Assembly (NCBI GenBank): GCA_020466095.1
Contig: CM035808.1
Span: 68,643,957 to 68,707,956 of the forward strand
DNA length: 64,000 nt
From: Chlorops oryzae
Taxonomy: Eukaryota > Arthropoda > Insecta > Diptera > Chloropidae
Direction of reading: 5' to 3'
Shown: in pieces, positions 44,809 to 55,595 of the stretch
How the letters are laid out: every line of letters begins with the position of its first letter
Position numbering within the stretch: position 1 is the first letter of the stretch
Translations under genes and position numbers: made by a program
Notes under the pieces: model-generated
What the model was told of the DNA's origin: nothing
Seen by the model: only the letters and a program-made list of their open reading frames with translations
Database searches by the model: none

Positions 44809-45018
44809 CAGATAAACGGTTTATTATGAGTTTAAGAGTGCCCTCAATCAAACATCGTTTCGTAAGATGCCAAAACAAACTAATCCTCGACCTCGTAAAA
44901 ATAGGTGAGGAAGCCGAGGAGTTGTTTGGCGATACCCCCTTGCACATAGATACAGTAGAAACAGCTGGTTACAATGCCATGGGACCACCACTTACACCTC
45001 AATGTTCTTTTTGCCAGC

Positions 45019-45047
45019 GGGGGAGGGGGGGGGGGGGGGGGGGGGGG
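45019..45047. repeat. Poly-G tract in the gag zinc knuckle
   Basis: 29 bases, all G except one A, lie inside the coding sequence between the second Cys and the His of the first knuckle and encode a run of Gly without shifting frame. Confidence 0.85.
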
Positions 45048-45454
45048 CACTTGACTGAATCATGTTTTCGTGCAAGAAAAAACAGTCAAAATAGTCGAAA
45101 TGGCCAAGAAACGACACGACGGACGATAACTTACTGCACTTACTGCTCACGACGCGGTCATGTTTACAATAATTGTTTCGAGCGGCTCGCAAAACTTTTC
45201 TGTCAGGTATGTCTAATGAAAGGCCATGCAACTAATCCATTCTGCCAACAACCCACACCAACGAATGGGAGAAATTTTTCCAGACGAAACCCATTCCTCA
45301 GGCCTACAACCCCGAATTCGCAAGCAGTTAACCAAACAATGACTCCAGCAAACTCCTCAACGAGCAATCGAGGCAACACCAATTTACAAGAACGAAATCC
45401 AAACAACCGGGTGCAGTGCTACAGATGTAAAGACTTCGGTCACATCGCCCGAAA

Positions 45455-46400
45455 TTGAACGCAACAACTACAGGATCAGGGAAACTCATTGCGGCCCAGC
45501 CCCGCCCAATAGACTGGAATGCCGAGAATAATTGCAAAAAACCGCCGAACCAGTTCTTGGAAGTCCAGCAACCAAAAGTTACGACACCAGAACCATCGGA
45601 AGAAAAATCACCGACCAAGGAAGTCTCTAGCTCCAGTTCAAAGATGCTACGCAGCCAAAAGTCAACATATTGTACCCCTTTAAAAGTCAATAAACCTGTA
45701 AAGAGATTGACATTCAATGACACAATAACAACAATTGTATATGCCCTAGAAAAGGAGTCGGAGCTGAGGGGAAGAAGCGAGGGAAAGACTATATATTTCA
45801 TCAAAAAAGTAAAAAATTTTTTTCCATTTTTAACTTTATATTGAATGTTTCACAATTGATTCTAATAAATTCAACTAACTTTTTAATGTCAAAATTAGTG
45901 GGTTAAAACACAAATTTTTTATTTTCAGCGATAAAAAAGAGCCCTCATTATTCGACTGTGAGGGTTTAAGAAACAAGCATTTCAGGTGGAGCAAACTATT
46001 TCGAAAATTTCCATTCAAAACAGGACATTTCGACTATATAGCTAACAGCTTCAATTTAAAACAAGAACTTCCGGTAGAGTATGCAACAAACAATTAGGAG
46101 AAAAGCGACATTTTTTATTGATTCTGGTGCAGATACCAGTTTGATTAGAAGAGAAGCTTTAGCGGATGATATAGACATAGATTTTAAAAGAGTAAAGCGT
46201 TAAGTAGGAGCTTTCGGAGGAGACTTCAGCACAATAGGAGAAGTGAAAATAGAACACGATCAGATTCCGTCATGGAAGTTTAATATGCAAGTAGTCCCTT
46301 ATGGTATAAATTTACCAGCGAATGGTCTCGTTGGACGAGATTAACTCTGGAATAAGACCATAACGGATACAAAAGCAAAAATATTACTTTTGTTGAAATG
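45455..46400 (+). pseudogene. gag C-terminus and protease of the 412-like element
   Basis: 45455-45844 is open (Pro/Ser/Lys-rich linker ending KTIYFIKK). An AT-rich segment (45809-45928) has GT..AG ends. The protease proper starts near 46090: FFIDSGADTSLIRREAL (catalytic D-S-G intact), VGAFGGDFSTIG, and an ANGLVGRD end, with stops at about 46201 and 46342. Cleaves the polyprotein in active relatives. Confidence 0.7.
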
Positions 46401-46497
46401 GGACCACAGATAGCTACCCTGCCGTTAATTTTGAAGAGTTCTTCTTGTAGTGTTCACGTGGCTAGAAAAATCACACTTTAGCTGAGATCGATTAGAA

Positions 46498-47796
46498 TAA
46501 CAGGTTGGCTGAAAAGTCCCCGGTCTGACACATAGATGGCTTCGCTAGTATTAAATGCATATTATTTTTATATAGTGGCAACCTTTAAATGATTCGTGTC
46601 AAAATTTGACGTCTGTAAGTCAATTTGTTTGTGAGATAGAGCGTCTTTTGTGAAGCAACTTTTGTTATTGTGAAAAAAATGGAAAAAAAGGAATTTCGTG
46701 TTTTGATAAAATACTGTTTTTTGAAGGGAAAAAATACAGTGGAAGCAAAAACTTGACTTGATAATGAGTTTCCGGACTCTGCCCCAGGAAAATTAAACAA
46801 TAATTGATTGGTATGCAAAATTCAAGCGTGGTGAAATGAGCACGGAGGACGGTGAACGCAGTGGACGCCTGAAAGAGGTGGTTACCGACGAAAACATCAA
46901 AAAAATTCACAAAATGATTTTGAATGACCGTAAAATGAAGTTGATCGAGATAGCAGAGGCCTTAAAGATATCAAAGGAACGTGTTGGTCATATCATTCAT
47001 CAATATTTGGATATGAAAAAGCTCTGTGCAAAATGGGTGCCGCGCGAGCTCACATTTTACCAAAAACAACAACGTATTGATGATTCTGAGCGGTGTTTGC
47101 AGCTGTTAACTCGCAATACACCCGAGTTTTTGCGTCGATATGTAACAATGGATAAAACGTGGCTCTATCACAACACTCCTGAGTCCAATCGACAGTCGGC
47201 TGAGTGGACAGCGATCGGTGAACCGTCTCCGAAGCGTGGAAAGACTCAAAAGTCCGCTGGCAAAGTAATCGCCTCTGTTTTTTGGAATGGGCATGGAATA
47301 ATTTTTATCGATTATCTTGAGAAGGGAAAAACCATCAACAGTGACTATTATATGTCGTTATTGAAGCGTTTGAAGGTCGAAATCGCGGCAAAACGGCCCC
47401 ATATGAAGAAGAAAAAAGTGTTGTTCCACCAAGACAACGCACTGTGCCACAAGTCATTGAGAACGATGGCAAAAATTCATGAATTAGGCTTCGAATTGCT
47501 TCCCCACCCACCGTATTTTCCAGATCTGGCCCCCAGCGACTTTTTCTTGTTCTCAGACCTCAAAAGGATGCTCGCAGGGAAAAAATTTGGCTGCAATTAA
47601 GAGGTGATCGCCGAAACTGAGGCTTATTTTGAGGCAAAACCGAAGGAGTACTACCAAAATGGTATCAAAAAATTGGAAGGTCGTTATAATCGTTGTATCG
47701 ATCTTGAAGGGAACTATGTTGAAAAATAAAAACCTATTTTGACAAAAAAAATGTGTTTTTCTTTGTTAGACCGGGGACTTATTAGACAACCTGTTA
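46498..47796 (+). mobile_element. irritans-type mariner (Himar1-like), copy 1
   Basis: 1,295 bp (46500-47794) with TIRs ACAGGTTGGCTGAAAAGTCC and the inverse GGGGACTTATTAGACAACCT plus GT, flanked by TA on both sides (46498-46499, 47795-47796). Same family as 59382-60674. Inserted in pol of the 412-like element. Confidence 0.9.
46679..47729 (+). pseudogene. mariner transposase, copy 1
   Basis: ATG at 46679. An early TGA (about 46754, Trp codon lost) and a one-base insertion near 46795 interrupt the HTH region. The 46836-47600 frame is then open for 254 codons: EIAEALKISKERVGHIIHQY (second HTH), WVPRELT linker, VTMDKTW (first catalytic Asp), FHQDNALCHKS (second) and PDLAPSDFFLFSDLKR (third, the D of the DD34D pattern). 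A GAA-to-TAA stop at 47598 precedes a readable C-terminus. Cut-and-paste enzyme, inactive here. Confidence 0.9.
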
Positions 47797-47799
47797 ATT

Positions 47800-48240
47800 G
47801 CAGTTAGCACAGGTCAACTCGCGAAGGATAAAGTGGTGCACAAAAGAGGAGTGGCACCAAACGCTTATATTGGAGAAAGTAAAATCCCAGAATGGGTTGG
47901 AATATGTGTCAGTTTTCAATGCCTCAGAGGATCAGGCTAAATAAGATGTGCATACTGAACTACAGTATAGCCTTTTAGATCACTATGCCGTGTTTAAGGA
48001 AAATTTTTCTAAGTATAAAGCTAAAGTTAACAAAACATCATCCGTTTCTTGTCCGAATATTAATACGTGTGCATCTGACTCCAGTGTTGAACGACTTGCG
48101 CTTTAAGTCAACACGCTGTCACTGGATGTTAGTCTTAATGATGAAGAGCAAACATCACTATTTAAAATATGTAAAGATTTTCAAGACGTTTTCCATCTAA
48201 AAGGGGATCGTCTTAGATACACGACTACTTTACGCCATGA
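47800..48240 (+). pseudogene. pol linker, decayed
   Basis: Between the mariner and the RT: partial readings such as NDLRFKSTRCHW and LFKICKDFQDVFHLKGDRL (protease-RT linker) in shifting frames. Confidence 0.45.
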
Positions 48241-48250
48241 AATTCCCAGC

Positions 48251-49010
48251 GTGTGTGGTCATTCACCAGTAAACATAAGACAGTATCGTCTCCCCGAAGC
48301 GTATAAAGAAGAGATAAATAGGCAAGTTGGGGAAATACTCCAACAAGAGGATATAACCCCTAGTATTTCGCCATGGAATTCTCATTTTATATTGGTGCCA
48401 AAGAAAAATGGTCCAAACGGAGAAAAGAACTGGAGACTAGTGGTCGATTTTTGTAAATTGAATGAACAAACGATTAAGCAGGTTCTTCCAATTCCTAGGA
48501 TTGACGAGATACTCGACCAGCTAGGGTGTAGTCGTTACTGTAGCACGCTAGACTTAGCTAGCGGATACCATCAAGTATTGGCAGATGAGGACGACTGAAA
48601 GAAGACAGCCTTCGGCACAGGTCAGGGACATTATGAATTTTTACGAATGCCGTTTGGCCTAACAGGGGCACCGGCAACGTTCAAACGAATAATGAATCAT
48701 ATTCTTACAGGCATTCAAGGCATAGATTGCTTTGTTTATTAAGATGATTTTGTAGGAATTTTAAGGAGCACGAAATACGTTTGGGAAAAGAGGTGGTTTA
48801 TTTGGGTCATCGCTGTTCTGACCGAGGGGTTCTGCCAGATCCAGGCAAGGTTGAGTGTGTGAAGCGTTTCTCAGCACCCGAGAATAAAAAACAACTGCAA
48901 TCTTTCCTGGGTTTGGTGAACTGCTCTCTGCCTCTAACCAGTTTGTTGAAAAAAGATGTCAAGTACGAGTGGTCTGAATTTTGTCAAAACGCAATGGTAG
49001 CCTTATAAAC
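48251..49010 (+). pseudogene. Reverse transcriptase of the 412-like element
   Basis: Reads INRQVGEILQQEDITPSISP, WNSHFILVPKKNG, WRLVVDFCKLNEQTI, PIPRIDEILDQLG and TLDLASGYHQ. A TGA at 48596 replaces Trp. [19 protein letters not shown] follows, then FVY-stop-DD, where TAA interrupts the YxDD motif (about 48735). A deletion follows the DDF; GKEVVYLGHRCSDRGVLPD resumes at 48784, and a second deletion shortens the FLGLVN..PLTSLLKK connection. Confidence 0.8.
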
Positions 49011-49320
49011 CGCTATTACCAGCCCACCGATTTTAAGATATGCTGATTTTTCCCAACCCTTCTTGCTGACTTCAGATGCCAGCAATGAGGCTTTGGCAGC
49101 AATTCTGTCACAGGGAGTTCTGGAAGAAGATGTAACAATTTATTTTGCAATTAATGCGTTGGGTCAGGCGGAACAAAAATACTCAACAATAAAAAAGGAG
49201 TTCTTGGCTAAAGTGTGGGCCACAAAAAACCTTAGATCATATTTAATCGCGCTTCAATTTACTATTTACACTGACCATAAACCGTTGAGAGGAATAGCGA
49301 ATTGAAAAAACCAAACGTCT
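49011..49320 (+). pseudogene. RNase H of the 412-like element
   Basis: FLLTSDASNEALAAILSQG (first Asp), YSTIKKEFLAKVWATKNLR (Glu) and FTIYTDHKPL (Asp) keep the acidic residues. One stop lies at 49006-49008, before the domain, and one at 49303-49305, after it. Confidence 0.8.
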
Positions 49321-49323
49321 AGG

Positions 49324-50540
49324 TTGGCTAGGTTCCGACACAAGTTGTCAGAGTTCGACTTTGAAATATGTTATAAGCCGGGGAAAACAAATCAGAATGC
49401 AGACGCTCTAAGAAAATTTCCCTACGAAGACACCAACATAGCCGTAGTAACGAGATCTCAAGTCAGGCAAAAAGGAGAACCGGTGGATAGTCCAGGGATA
49501 GTCGGTGAAACTTGTTTAAAAAATAGAGAAGTAGAGGACGTGTTAGATAACCCCTATTTGGGAAAGGAGGACTCTGTTGTTTTCCTGACAGACCCCAGGA
49601 ATATAAAAAATGTATTTAAACAATTTCATGACAGTCCGATGGGTGGGCATAAAGGGGCCTTGAAAACATATTTCCGTATTCGCCGCAAATTTAAGTGGAG
49701 TGTCATGCATCGTCAAATAAGAGATTTTGTCAAGGCATGTACTAAATGTCAGCAGAATAAGGCTAGCAAAGCAACAAAAAGCCTACCTACCACCGCCTCA
49801 GGCAACAGATATATTCTCACAATAATAGATGATTTTTCAAAATATTTCATTTGTGCAGCCATGCCGGATGCAGAGGTTAGCACAGAAGAATAAATTTTTT
49901 TTAAAGATGTCATTTCGAAATTTGGTATACCTCGACTTTTGGTGACCGATAATGGCGCGACCTTTACTTTTAAGCTATTTTCAGATATTTTAAGGCTACT
50001 GGGAGTGAAAAGACTTACAACTTGTCCATATCACCCTCAGTCAAACGAGGCACTGGAAAGATATCACCGGCCTTTGGCCGAACATCTTCGTATGATCGTA
50101 AATTAAGATGATGCCAACTGGGACGAATGGCTATGCCATTCTATTTTCATATTAATTCGGTCCACACCGCAACCAAACATACGCCCACTAAGGTGCTTTT
50201 TGGTTTCGATGTCGACTTGCCAGTAAATATAAAGAAAACCCCATCCCTCTCTATAAACCGGACGACTACTTATAACAAAATTCTGAAATACCAAATTCAA
50301 AGAACGTATGAACTGGTACGTAAGAACCAAGAAAAATCAGAAGAAAATTCCAAGAAATATTATGATAGCACAGTAAATTTTCAATCAGTTAGAAGCGGTG
50401 AAAAGATTTGGCTAAAAAATCAAACTCGCAAAAACAAATTTTCATCACCATGGGAGGGCCCTTATACAGAAGTGTCCGCTATTGGTCCGGTAAATACCGG
50501 GAAAGGAAAAAAACGTTCCACAACAACCTTTTGAAACCAT
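49324..50540 (+). pseudogene. Integrase of the 412-like element
   Basis: Linker KPGKTNQNADALRKFP, then HDSPMGGHKGALKTYFRIRR with CTKC (zinc finger). A deletion removes the part with the first catalytic Asp (TKSLPTTASGNRYILT). LVTDNGATFTFKLF (second Asp) and ALERYHRPLAEHL (Glu) remain in broken frames. A C-terminal region (50127-50534) includes FGFDVDLPVNIKK, VRSGEKIWLKNQTRKNKF and WEGPYTE. Confidence 0.8.
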
Positions 50541-50994
50541 ATAACCAGTTCTAAAGAAAACAATTTTATATTTAAGTTAAAGGTTTAAAAATATAATATA
50601 ACTTATAACAAATAAATGGAATATATAAACAACTAAGATGGTGGTATTGCGCTTCGTACTAAAATTCAGAACTTCAAATCTTTCATTTTCTCAAATCAGA
50701 TTACCGTTCAGTAACGAGCATATTAGAATTCCTCTTCAACACGGATATTAAGTTAGACAATTAAATAGAGAGCGGCAATGCCGCCAAAAACAACAAATTA
50801 GTTTCCAAAACCTAAATTGGATTTACTTCGTATAAACGGAGCGACATCGTTTATTTTCTTTTAGTTCTAATTTATTCTAGGAATACGTGTTGACATTGGG
50901 ACGGATCAACAACCTCGAACCTCAACCGAATTGACATCGAATCTGACACCCTCATTTAAATGTTCGCATGATCATTAAGCCATAGATTCCCAAA
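50541..50994. other. Spacer between LTR elements
   Basis: No ORF. It may hold an unrecognised LTR, but I found no repeated copy. Confidence 0.3.
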
Positions 50995-51271
50995 ATGGAA
51001 ATGATAGCACTTAAAAATTTAACCTTGGAAGAACTCCGAAAGATTTGTTGGAAGTTCGGTTTAGTTGCCAGAGGCGATCCGTCAGAGTTGCAACGGCGCA
51101 TATTGTTACATATAGGAAAATTGAAAAGGGAGAATAAAAACCATCCTAGCCTTTCAGCACATACGAAGGGCTGCTGTGACGTCTGCAAGAACATTTGGCA
51201 TCAACCAAAGAAAAAAATTTTAGCCCCCTTACCCCATGGAAAAAGAAAACAACCTAGCCAGAAGAAGAAAT
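50995..51271 (+). pseudogene. SAP-like gag fragment
   Basis: 92 codons: LTLEELRKICWKFGLVARGD then SELQRRILLHI is a SAP-type helix-turn-helix pattern; a Cys cluster KGCCDVCKNIW and a Lys-rich end follow. Short for a gag, so probably truncated. The protease frame starts directly after its stop. Confidence 0.45.
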
Positions 51272-51272
51272 A

Positions 51273-51563
51273 ATGATTTACGACTCGAAAGGAGAGCACC
51301 ATGCTATGACAGCATTCTTGAACACAGGCAGTGACTTAAGTACAATATCAACTTTTAAGTATTTTGAGCTTTTTGGTGAAAGAGATCTCGTGAGAAGAGG
51401 TACCATCGTTTACGGTGTGGGGGGTGGTCAAACAAAGACGGAAGGGACAATTAGCGTTAGGATAAAAATCGATAACTTGCCACTTGTACTGAAGATGCAC
51501 ATTATGCATGAAGCAGATGCTCTGCTCCAAATCACAATCGGCAATGACATCCTTAAGTATTAA
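51273..51563 (+). pseudogene. Retroviral-type protease, catalytic Asp lost
   Basis: Reads HAMTAFLNTGSDLSTISTF, so D-T-G is N-T-G, then a VYGVGGGQTKTEG flap and LLQITIGNDILKY (normally ILGxD..). 96 codons without stops. The Asn at the active site predicts no activity. Confidence 0.65.
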
Positions 51564-52019
51564 GACATCTTGGGTTCCGATCAGGGAGCCACCTTTTTCC
51601 GGAAGACATAAGACGCTTCACTCCTGGCCTCCGGTTGTTTCACAACCACAAGATCAGTTTTCGAAGAAGAACTCTTTTACTTCAATGTCATAGGTTTGTC
51701 AAATAGTGCACTGACCGATGATCTCGATTGAGCGCATTTAGATCATAACACTCGAGAAGAAATAGAAATATAAGCCAGGAACTATCGTTTGACCAGAAAT
51801 TTTAATTCGCCAGTAAAGTTGGGATTGCGATTAACCGACAACATTCCATTTTCGCATTTCTCAGCCAAGCTGCCCGCATGCGACCGAGAAATTGTCAATG
51901 CCCAGGTACAAGAGTGTTGAACAATGAAACAATTAGACTGAGTTCATCCGAATACTCCTCACCGATCTATAAATCGTCAAGAAGAAATATAAGTGAGCCC
52001 TTCTCAGTAGAATACCATA

Positions 52020-52490
52020 AGTTGAATCAAAAAATTTTTCCGGAGAAACCTCTTTTCGTTTCCTTCAACGATGTACTATTACGACTACGTAGTGCAACAC
52101 TTTAAACCACGTTGGTGGTAAAAACAAAATCCGTGCTAATGCCAATGGCAGACGACTCCAAACCATTTACCTCTTTCGTCACAGAAGATGGCCAATATGA
52201 ATTCAATTACGTCCCACTTGGTTTAACTATTAGACAAACGATGGTCAGCCGCTTCATTATTAGCATTTTCCAGAACTTGGTTAAAATTAATTCCGCAGTC
52301 ATTTGCAAGGACCAGATATTGATTCCGGTCAACTCTTTTCTGGAGCGGTTGCAGAAACTAACCGATGTGTAAAATGTAGCCAAGAAACATGGACTAGAAA
52401 TCGACTGGAAAAATTGTCAATATTTGTCGAGCAGGTTATCTTTTTGGGAGTACCTTTAAGAAGACTCTAAAATAAGACCAGCCCCAGAAT
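52020..52490 (+). pseudogene. Reverse transcriptase remnant
   Basis: SVLMPMADDSKPFTSFVTED and GQYEFNYVPLGL, then a Phe-rich stretch and, after a frame break, a GLEIDWKNCQYLSSRLSFWEY segment. The YxDD region reads without its core (VICKDQILIPVNS). Confidence 0.6.
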
Positions 52491-53050
52491 TTCTCCCAAG
52501 GATATGTAGCTATCCATTTCCAGGTGACATAAGCTCAGTAAGGACATTTTTGGAACTATCATCGCATTTAAGAATGTTCGTTCCAGAGTATGCGGTAGTG
52601 GTAAAACCACTATCAGATCTACTTCGCAAACATTCAAGCTTTTCTATCAACATCGAATGTGCACTCTCATTTCAACAGATTAAAGGATACCTGAAGAATG
52701 CTCCGGTGTTGACATCATTCAATCCGAGCGCACTCACAAAAATCCTTCCAAGTGCAAACCGACATGGCTACACTGCAGCACTTTTCCAAAGATTTCCCAT
52801 CCAGAAATCATGGTATCCGGTAGAATCGATCAGTAGAAGAACCACGGCCTCAAAAGCTCGGTATACCCAGTACGAATTGGAAGTTATGGCAACTATTTCA
52901 GCATTGAAGAAATGGAAATCTTTTGTGCAGAGTAAAGAGTACCAATCGTAACCGATTGCAGGGCTTTTGCAATGACCATGAGGAAATCCAGTGAACAACC
53001 TCGGGTCCCGAAATGGTGGAGTTGCATGCTGGAATTTAAGAAGACAACTA
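52490..53050 (+). pseudogene. RNase H remnant
   Basis: 52550-52951 open: HLRMFVPEYAVVVKPLSDLL (connection), ILPSANRHGYTAALFQR (TDAS Asp lost), ARYTQYELEVMATISALKKW (Glu kept), then a VTDCRAFAM-like stretch after a stop. Confidence 0.65.
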
Positions 53051-53219
53051 AACTAGCATGGTTATTCAAGTGTTAAATCACACCGAGTTCGAGGTTTTCT
53101 ACCTATGGCTCGGATTTTTGAACAAGGATACAAACAAGAGACTTTTGGTAATACCCCTGACATTAGAACGAGATATCATTGACTTCACGCATAGACAAAA
53201 ACACTAATCGGCAAACGAG

Positions 53220-53959
53220 ACTTAGATTTAACTGAACGATTCTGTGTTCTTTACTGATATGCAAACAAAAGTAGGACAGATAATAAGAGATTGTTTGGAG
53301 TGCAGGATATCCCAAAAATGGCCAAAAGAAACTTCTAAGTTACTGAGTCCGATCGATATGTGAGATCGGCGCCTAAGAACCCTTAACCTAGGTCGCGTGG
53401 GAACACTTACTCTAACGATTAAACAATATACCTTTGTTATGACAGTAAAAGATTCCTTTTGCAGATACACTTGGCTCTACCCAACGAGAGGGAAAGACAC
53501 CGAGCAGGTGGTAGCAAAGTTAAATGCTCATTCAGTAACTTTTGGAACCCTTATCGAACTATCACAAATGGAACTACCTTTACCACAGAGGTTCTTAAGA
53601 GTTATTGTAATAGCAACGACATAGAACACGTAACAGTAGTGGAAGGAAGGTTCTTTAAGGAGTGTTTCACGCAACAGGTCGATACTTATATAAGCAATTC
53701 ATTGGACCAACTGAGCTCCAAACGCCCAGAAAACTGGTACAAATATGTAAAGAAAATACAGGAAATATTGAACTTCATCCAACCTAAACTCTTTCCAACT
53801 GATCCCTATCAAACTGAATTTCCCGACGATTTCGAGACACAAGCAAAATCAAATGCTTGTTTTGGGATGGTGGGTGAAAATATCTGGAAGGAGATAGATG
53901 AAAAATTTTCCCAAAAAAAAATATCCAGCAGGAGAGACGTCCATATAGTTCAAAAGTAA
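53220..53959 (+). pseudogene. Integrase remnant
   Basis: Zinc-finger Cys pair CLECRISQK, then QYTFVMTVKDSFCRYTWLYP and TEVLKSYCNSNDIEHVTVVE (second catalytic Asp region, altered). The C-terminal frame 53459-53959 ends with FETQAKSNACFGMVGENIW and a KKISSRRDVHIVQK basic domain. Frameshift near 53560. Confidence 0.65.
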
Positions 53960-54299
53960 AGAACCAGCAGAAATCATTTACCTTTTACTCATAGAATAAT
54001 GAAGTTGGTCCATTTTCAATAACATACAAATCGCATCCTCGACAAACCATGCATTATCCATTAGATAGTAGATATATACATAATGGTAGTGAAATCATTT
54101 AATGCCTCGTCAGTAGTTTTTGTTGAAGAGCCAATTTAATTTTTTTTTTTTCGTTCATCGCCTGAAATTAATTTGATTCCATAACATCGCATGTTCTATA
54201 ATTGCTTGAATACATATATGTGTTATTTTCACCACTAACGATACTCAGCTAGCAAGAAGTTAAAAAAGTTTTAAAAAAATTATAAAACAAAAGAATAAG
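53960..54299. other. Spacer
   Basis: AT-rich, T-run at 54138-54150, nothing recognised. Confidence 0.3.
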
Positions 54300-55329
54300 A
54301 ACTACTAAAAATTATTGCTCTGGCAATTCTATACTATGAACTAACCTTTAGCATAAAATACTGCCCTATCGGTGCATCAAAAAATGAGCTCGAGAAATCG
54401 GGTAAAAGCAGGATGGGCTTAAGTCCCAGTCGGTCTCCTTATGAGCCTGCGAGTGGGTTATTTTTCTTTTTCCCTAACCCCAACTCTGTGATGCACCACA
54501 ACAACCGTTGAGTAATTCCTACTAGTATTACTTAATTACCAACAATTTTTCCTGACATATCCGGTTTACCCATTTGGGTAGAATTTTGAAATTCTAGGTG
54601 TACTGACGTTGCTGAATAACACCAGTTCGGATCTAGCGATTTCTCGCACTAAAGCCGAAGAAGGCTATGCCGAGATTACTCTGGGAACGAAAGAAGTGGT
54701 TTGTAAATACAACAACATAGTACACTCATTGAAATCTGATGATGTTACCAACGTGCTGTAGGCGCTCCGCAAATGAACAAGCAGAATCACATTAGCCGAG
54801 AATTTCATGAAAATTTCGAGATGATAAGAACAGTGAAAGAGAAGGACAGAGAGGAGATAGCAACAACTCTGGGGAGTGTAAAATCTCACTTCCAGGAACA
54901 GAATCTAGCTATCTTTGGTTAATTCAGATTAAAATTACTAAAGGATCAGATCCAGCAAATTCGGCAAAACATAGCCGCGGCCAGATCAGGCTTGATACAA
55001 CCTCACATCCTGACACCGACCGAAATAAAAAAAATTCACATCCATTTCAACAAGTTAAAAAACACTTAAATAGGGACAGCTACTTTTCAACAAGATACAA
55101 TTATTCTTGTCATCAAGGTTCCGTCCAAGAGCATTGTAGTACCGAAGCGTCTACTTACACCCATAACAAACATTAACGGTTTTCGCATCACCTGATCCAA
55201 AGAAGTGGTGGTGGAAGTATATGGTTTTTTTATTTATGATTCCTCGGAGGAAGCCTCTATTTTTCAGTTAAAACCATCAACTCACTGTTCCATTAAGAAA
55301 AGATGTGAGTGGATAAAGAATGAAGGGAG
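54300..55329 (+). pseudogene. Env-like glycoprotein gene, 5' part
   Basis: It starts with a hydrophobic KIIALAILYYELTFS-type segment (about 54308) that could be a signal peptide. Multiple stops follow. Readable parts: EEGYAEITLGTKEVVCKYNN (about 54655) and LLKDQIQQIRQNIAAARSGL then PHILTPTEIKK (about 54925-55030), the conserved stalk-like helix of F-protein/errantiviral env. It ends at GGAG (55326-55329), where the minus-strand element inserted; the 3' part is at 61740. Old insect retroelement copy, non-functional. Confidence 0.6.
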
Positions 55330-55495
55330 TTTAAATGTCTGTTAAATATTGAATTTCAGATTTTCAACAATTGATTATATTTTATTTCTTTTCTTTTAAA
55401 TATATTTACAACTTTTGTTTTTTCAAATTCCAAATCAACTAGTCAACTAGATCTTGTCAGCTACAGAACTCTATCAGATCTAGTTGACTACTACA
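55330..55495 (-). repeat. 3' LTR of the minus-strand element
   Basis: 166 bp; on - begins TGTAGTAGTCAACTAGATCT. Highly similar to 61575-61739. Confidence 0.85.
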
Positions 55496-55595
55496 GTTCG
55501 GCCAACCTGACATTTCAATTGACCTCAATTTGCCAAGTGTGAGTCATATATAATAACATATTAATTAACATATAAAATAACTCATATATCTATTT

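Larger units (their letters stand above)
43590..45460 (+). pseudogene. 412-like gag, interrupted
   Basis: N-terminal coiled coil (LTETVALLEKNCLDLSKRI near 43700) with stops, then an open part from 44107 (ANPTNISEVMKNINRLVPYF, capsid-like helices). It is broken at 44557 by a TTAA-flanked MITE and continues at 44805. The C-terminal nucleocapsid has a first knuckle CSFC..HLTESC stretched by a G tract, then CTYCSRRGHVYNNC, CQVCLMKGHATNPFC and CYRCKDFGHIARN (last Cys lost to a TGA). Packages element RNA in active copies. Confidence 0.75.
41318..50540 (+). mobile_element. 412/mdg1-like gypsy LTR retrotransposon
   Basis: A candidate 5' LTR with 46-bp tandem repeats, then PBS, a long leader, gag with coiled coil and multiple zinc knuckles, protease, RT, RNase H and integrase. 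All on +. It is interrupted by a piggyBac-type MITE in gag and a mariner in pol. No 3' LTR was found before the next element. Several deletions and stops. Confidence 0.75.
50995..53959 (+). mobile_element. gypsy-type gag-pol remnant (second element)
   Basis: SAP-like gag, protease, RT, RNase H and integrase in order, all broken. Motif style (SxxFTSFVTEDGQYEFNYVP, ARYTQYELEVMA) differs from the flanking 412-like element, closer to mag/CSRN-type or errantivirus-type pol. LTRs not seen. It may be the pol partner of the env-like gene that follows on the same strand. Confidence 0.6.

Noticed and set aside
45809..45928. GT..AG intron-like 120-bp segment in the 412-like pol
   Set aside because: Has donor-, acceptor- and pyrimidine-like signals, but removal leaves the downstream frame shifted by one; more likely AT-rich insertion or decay.
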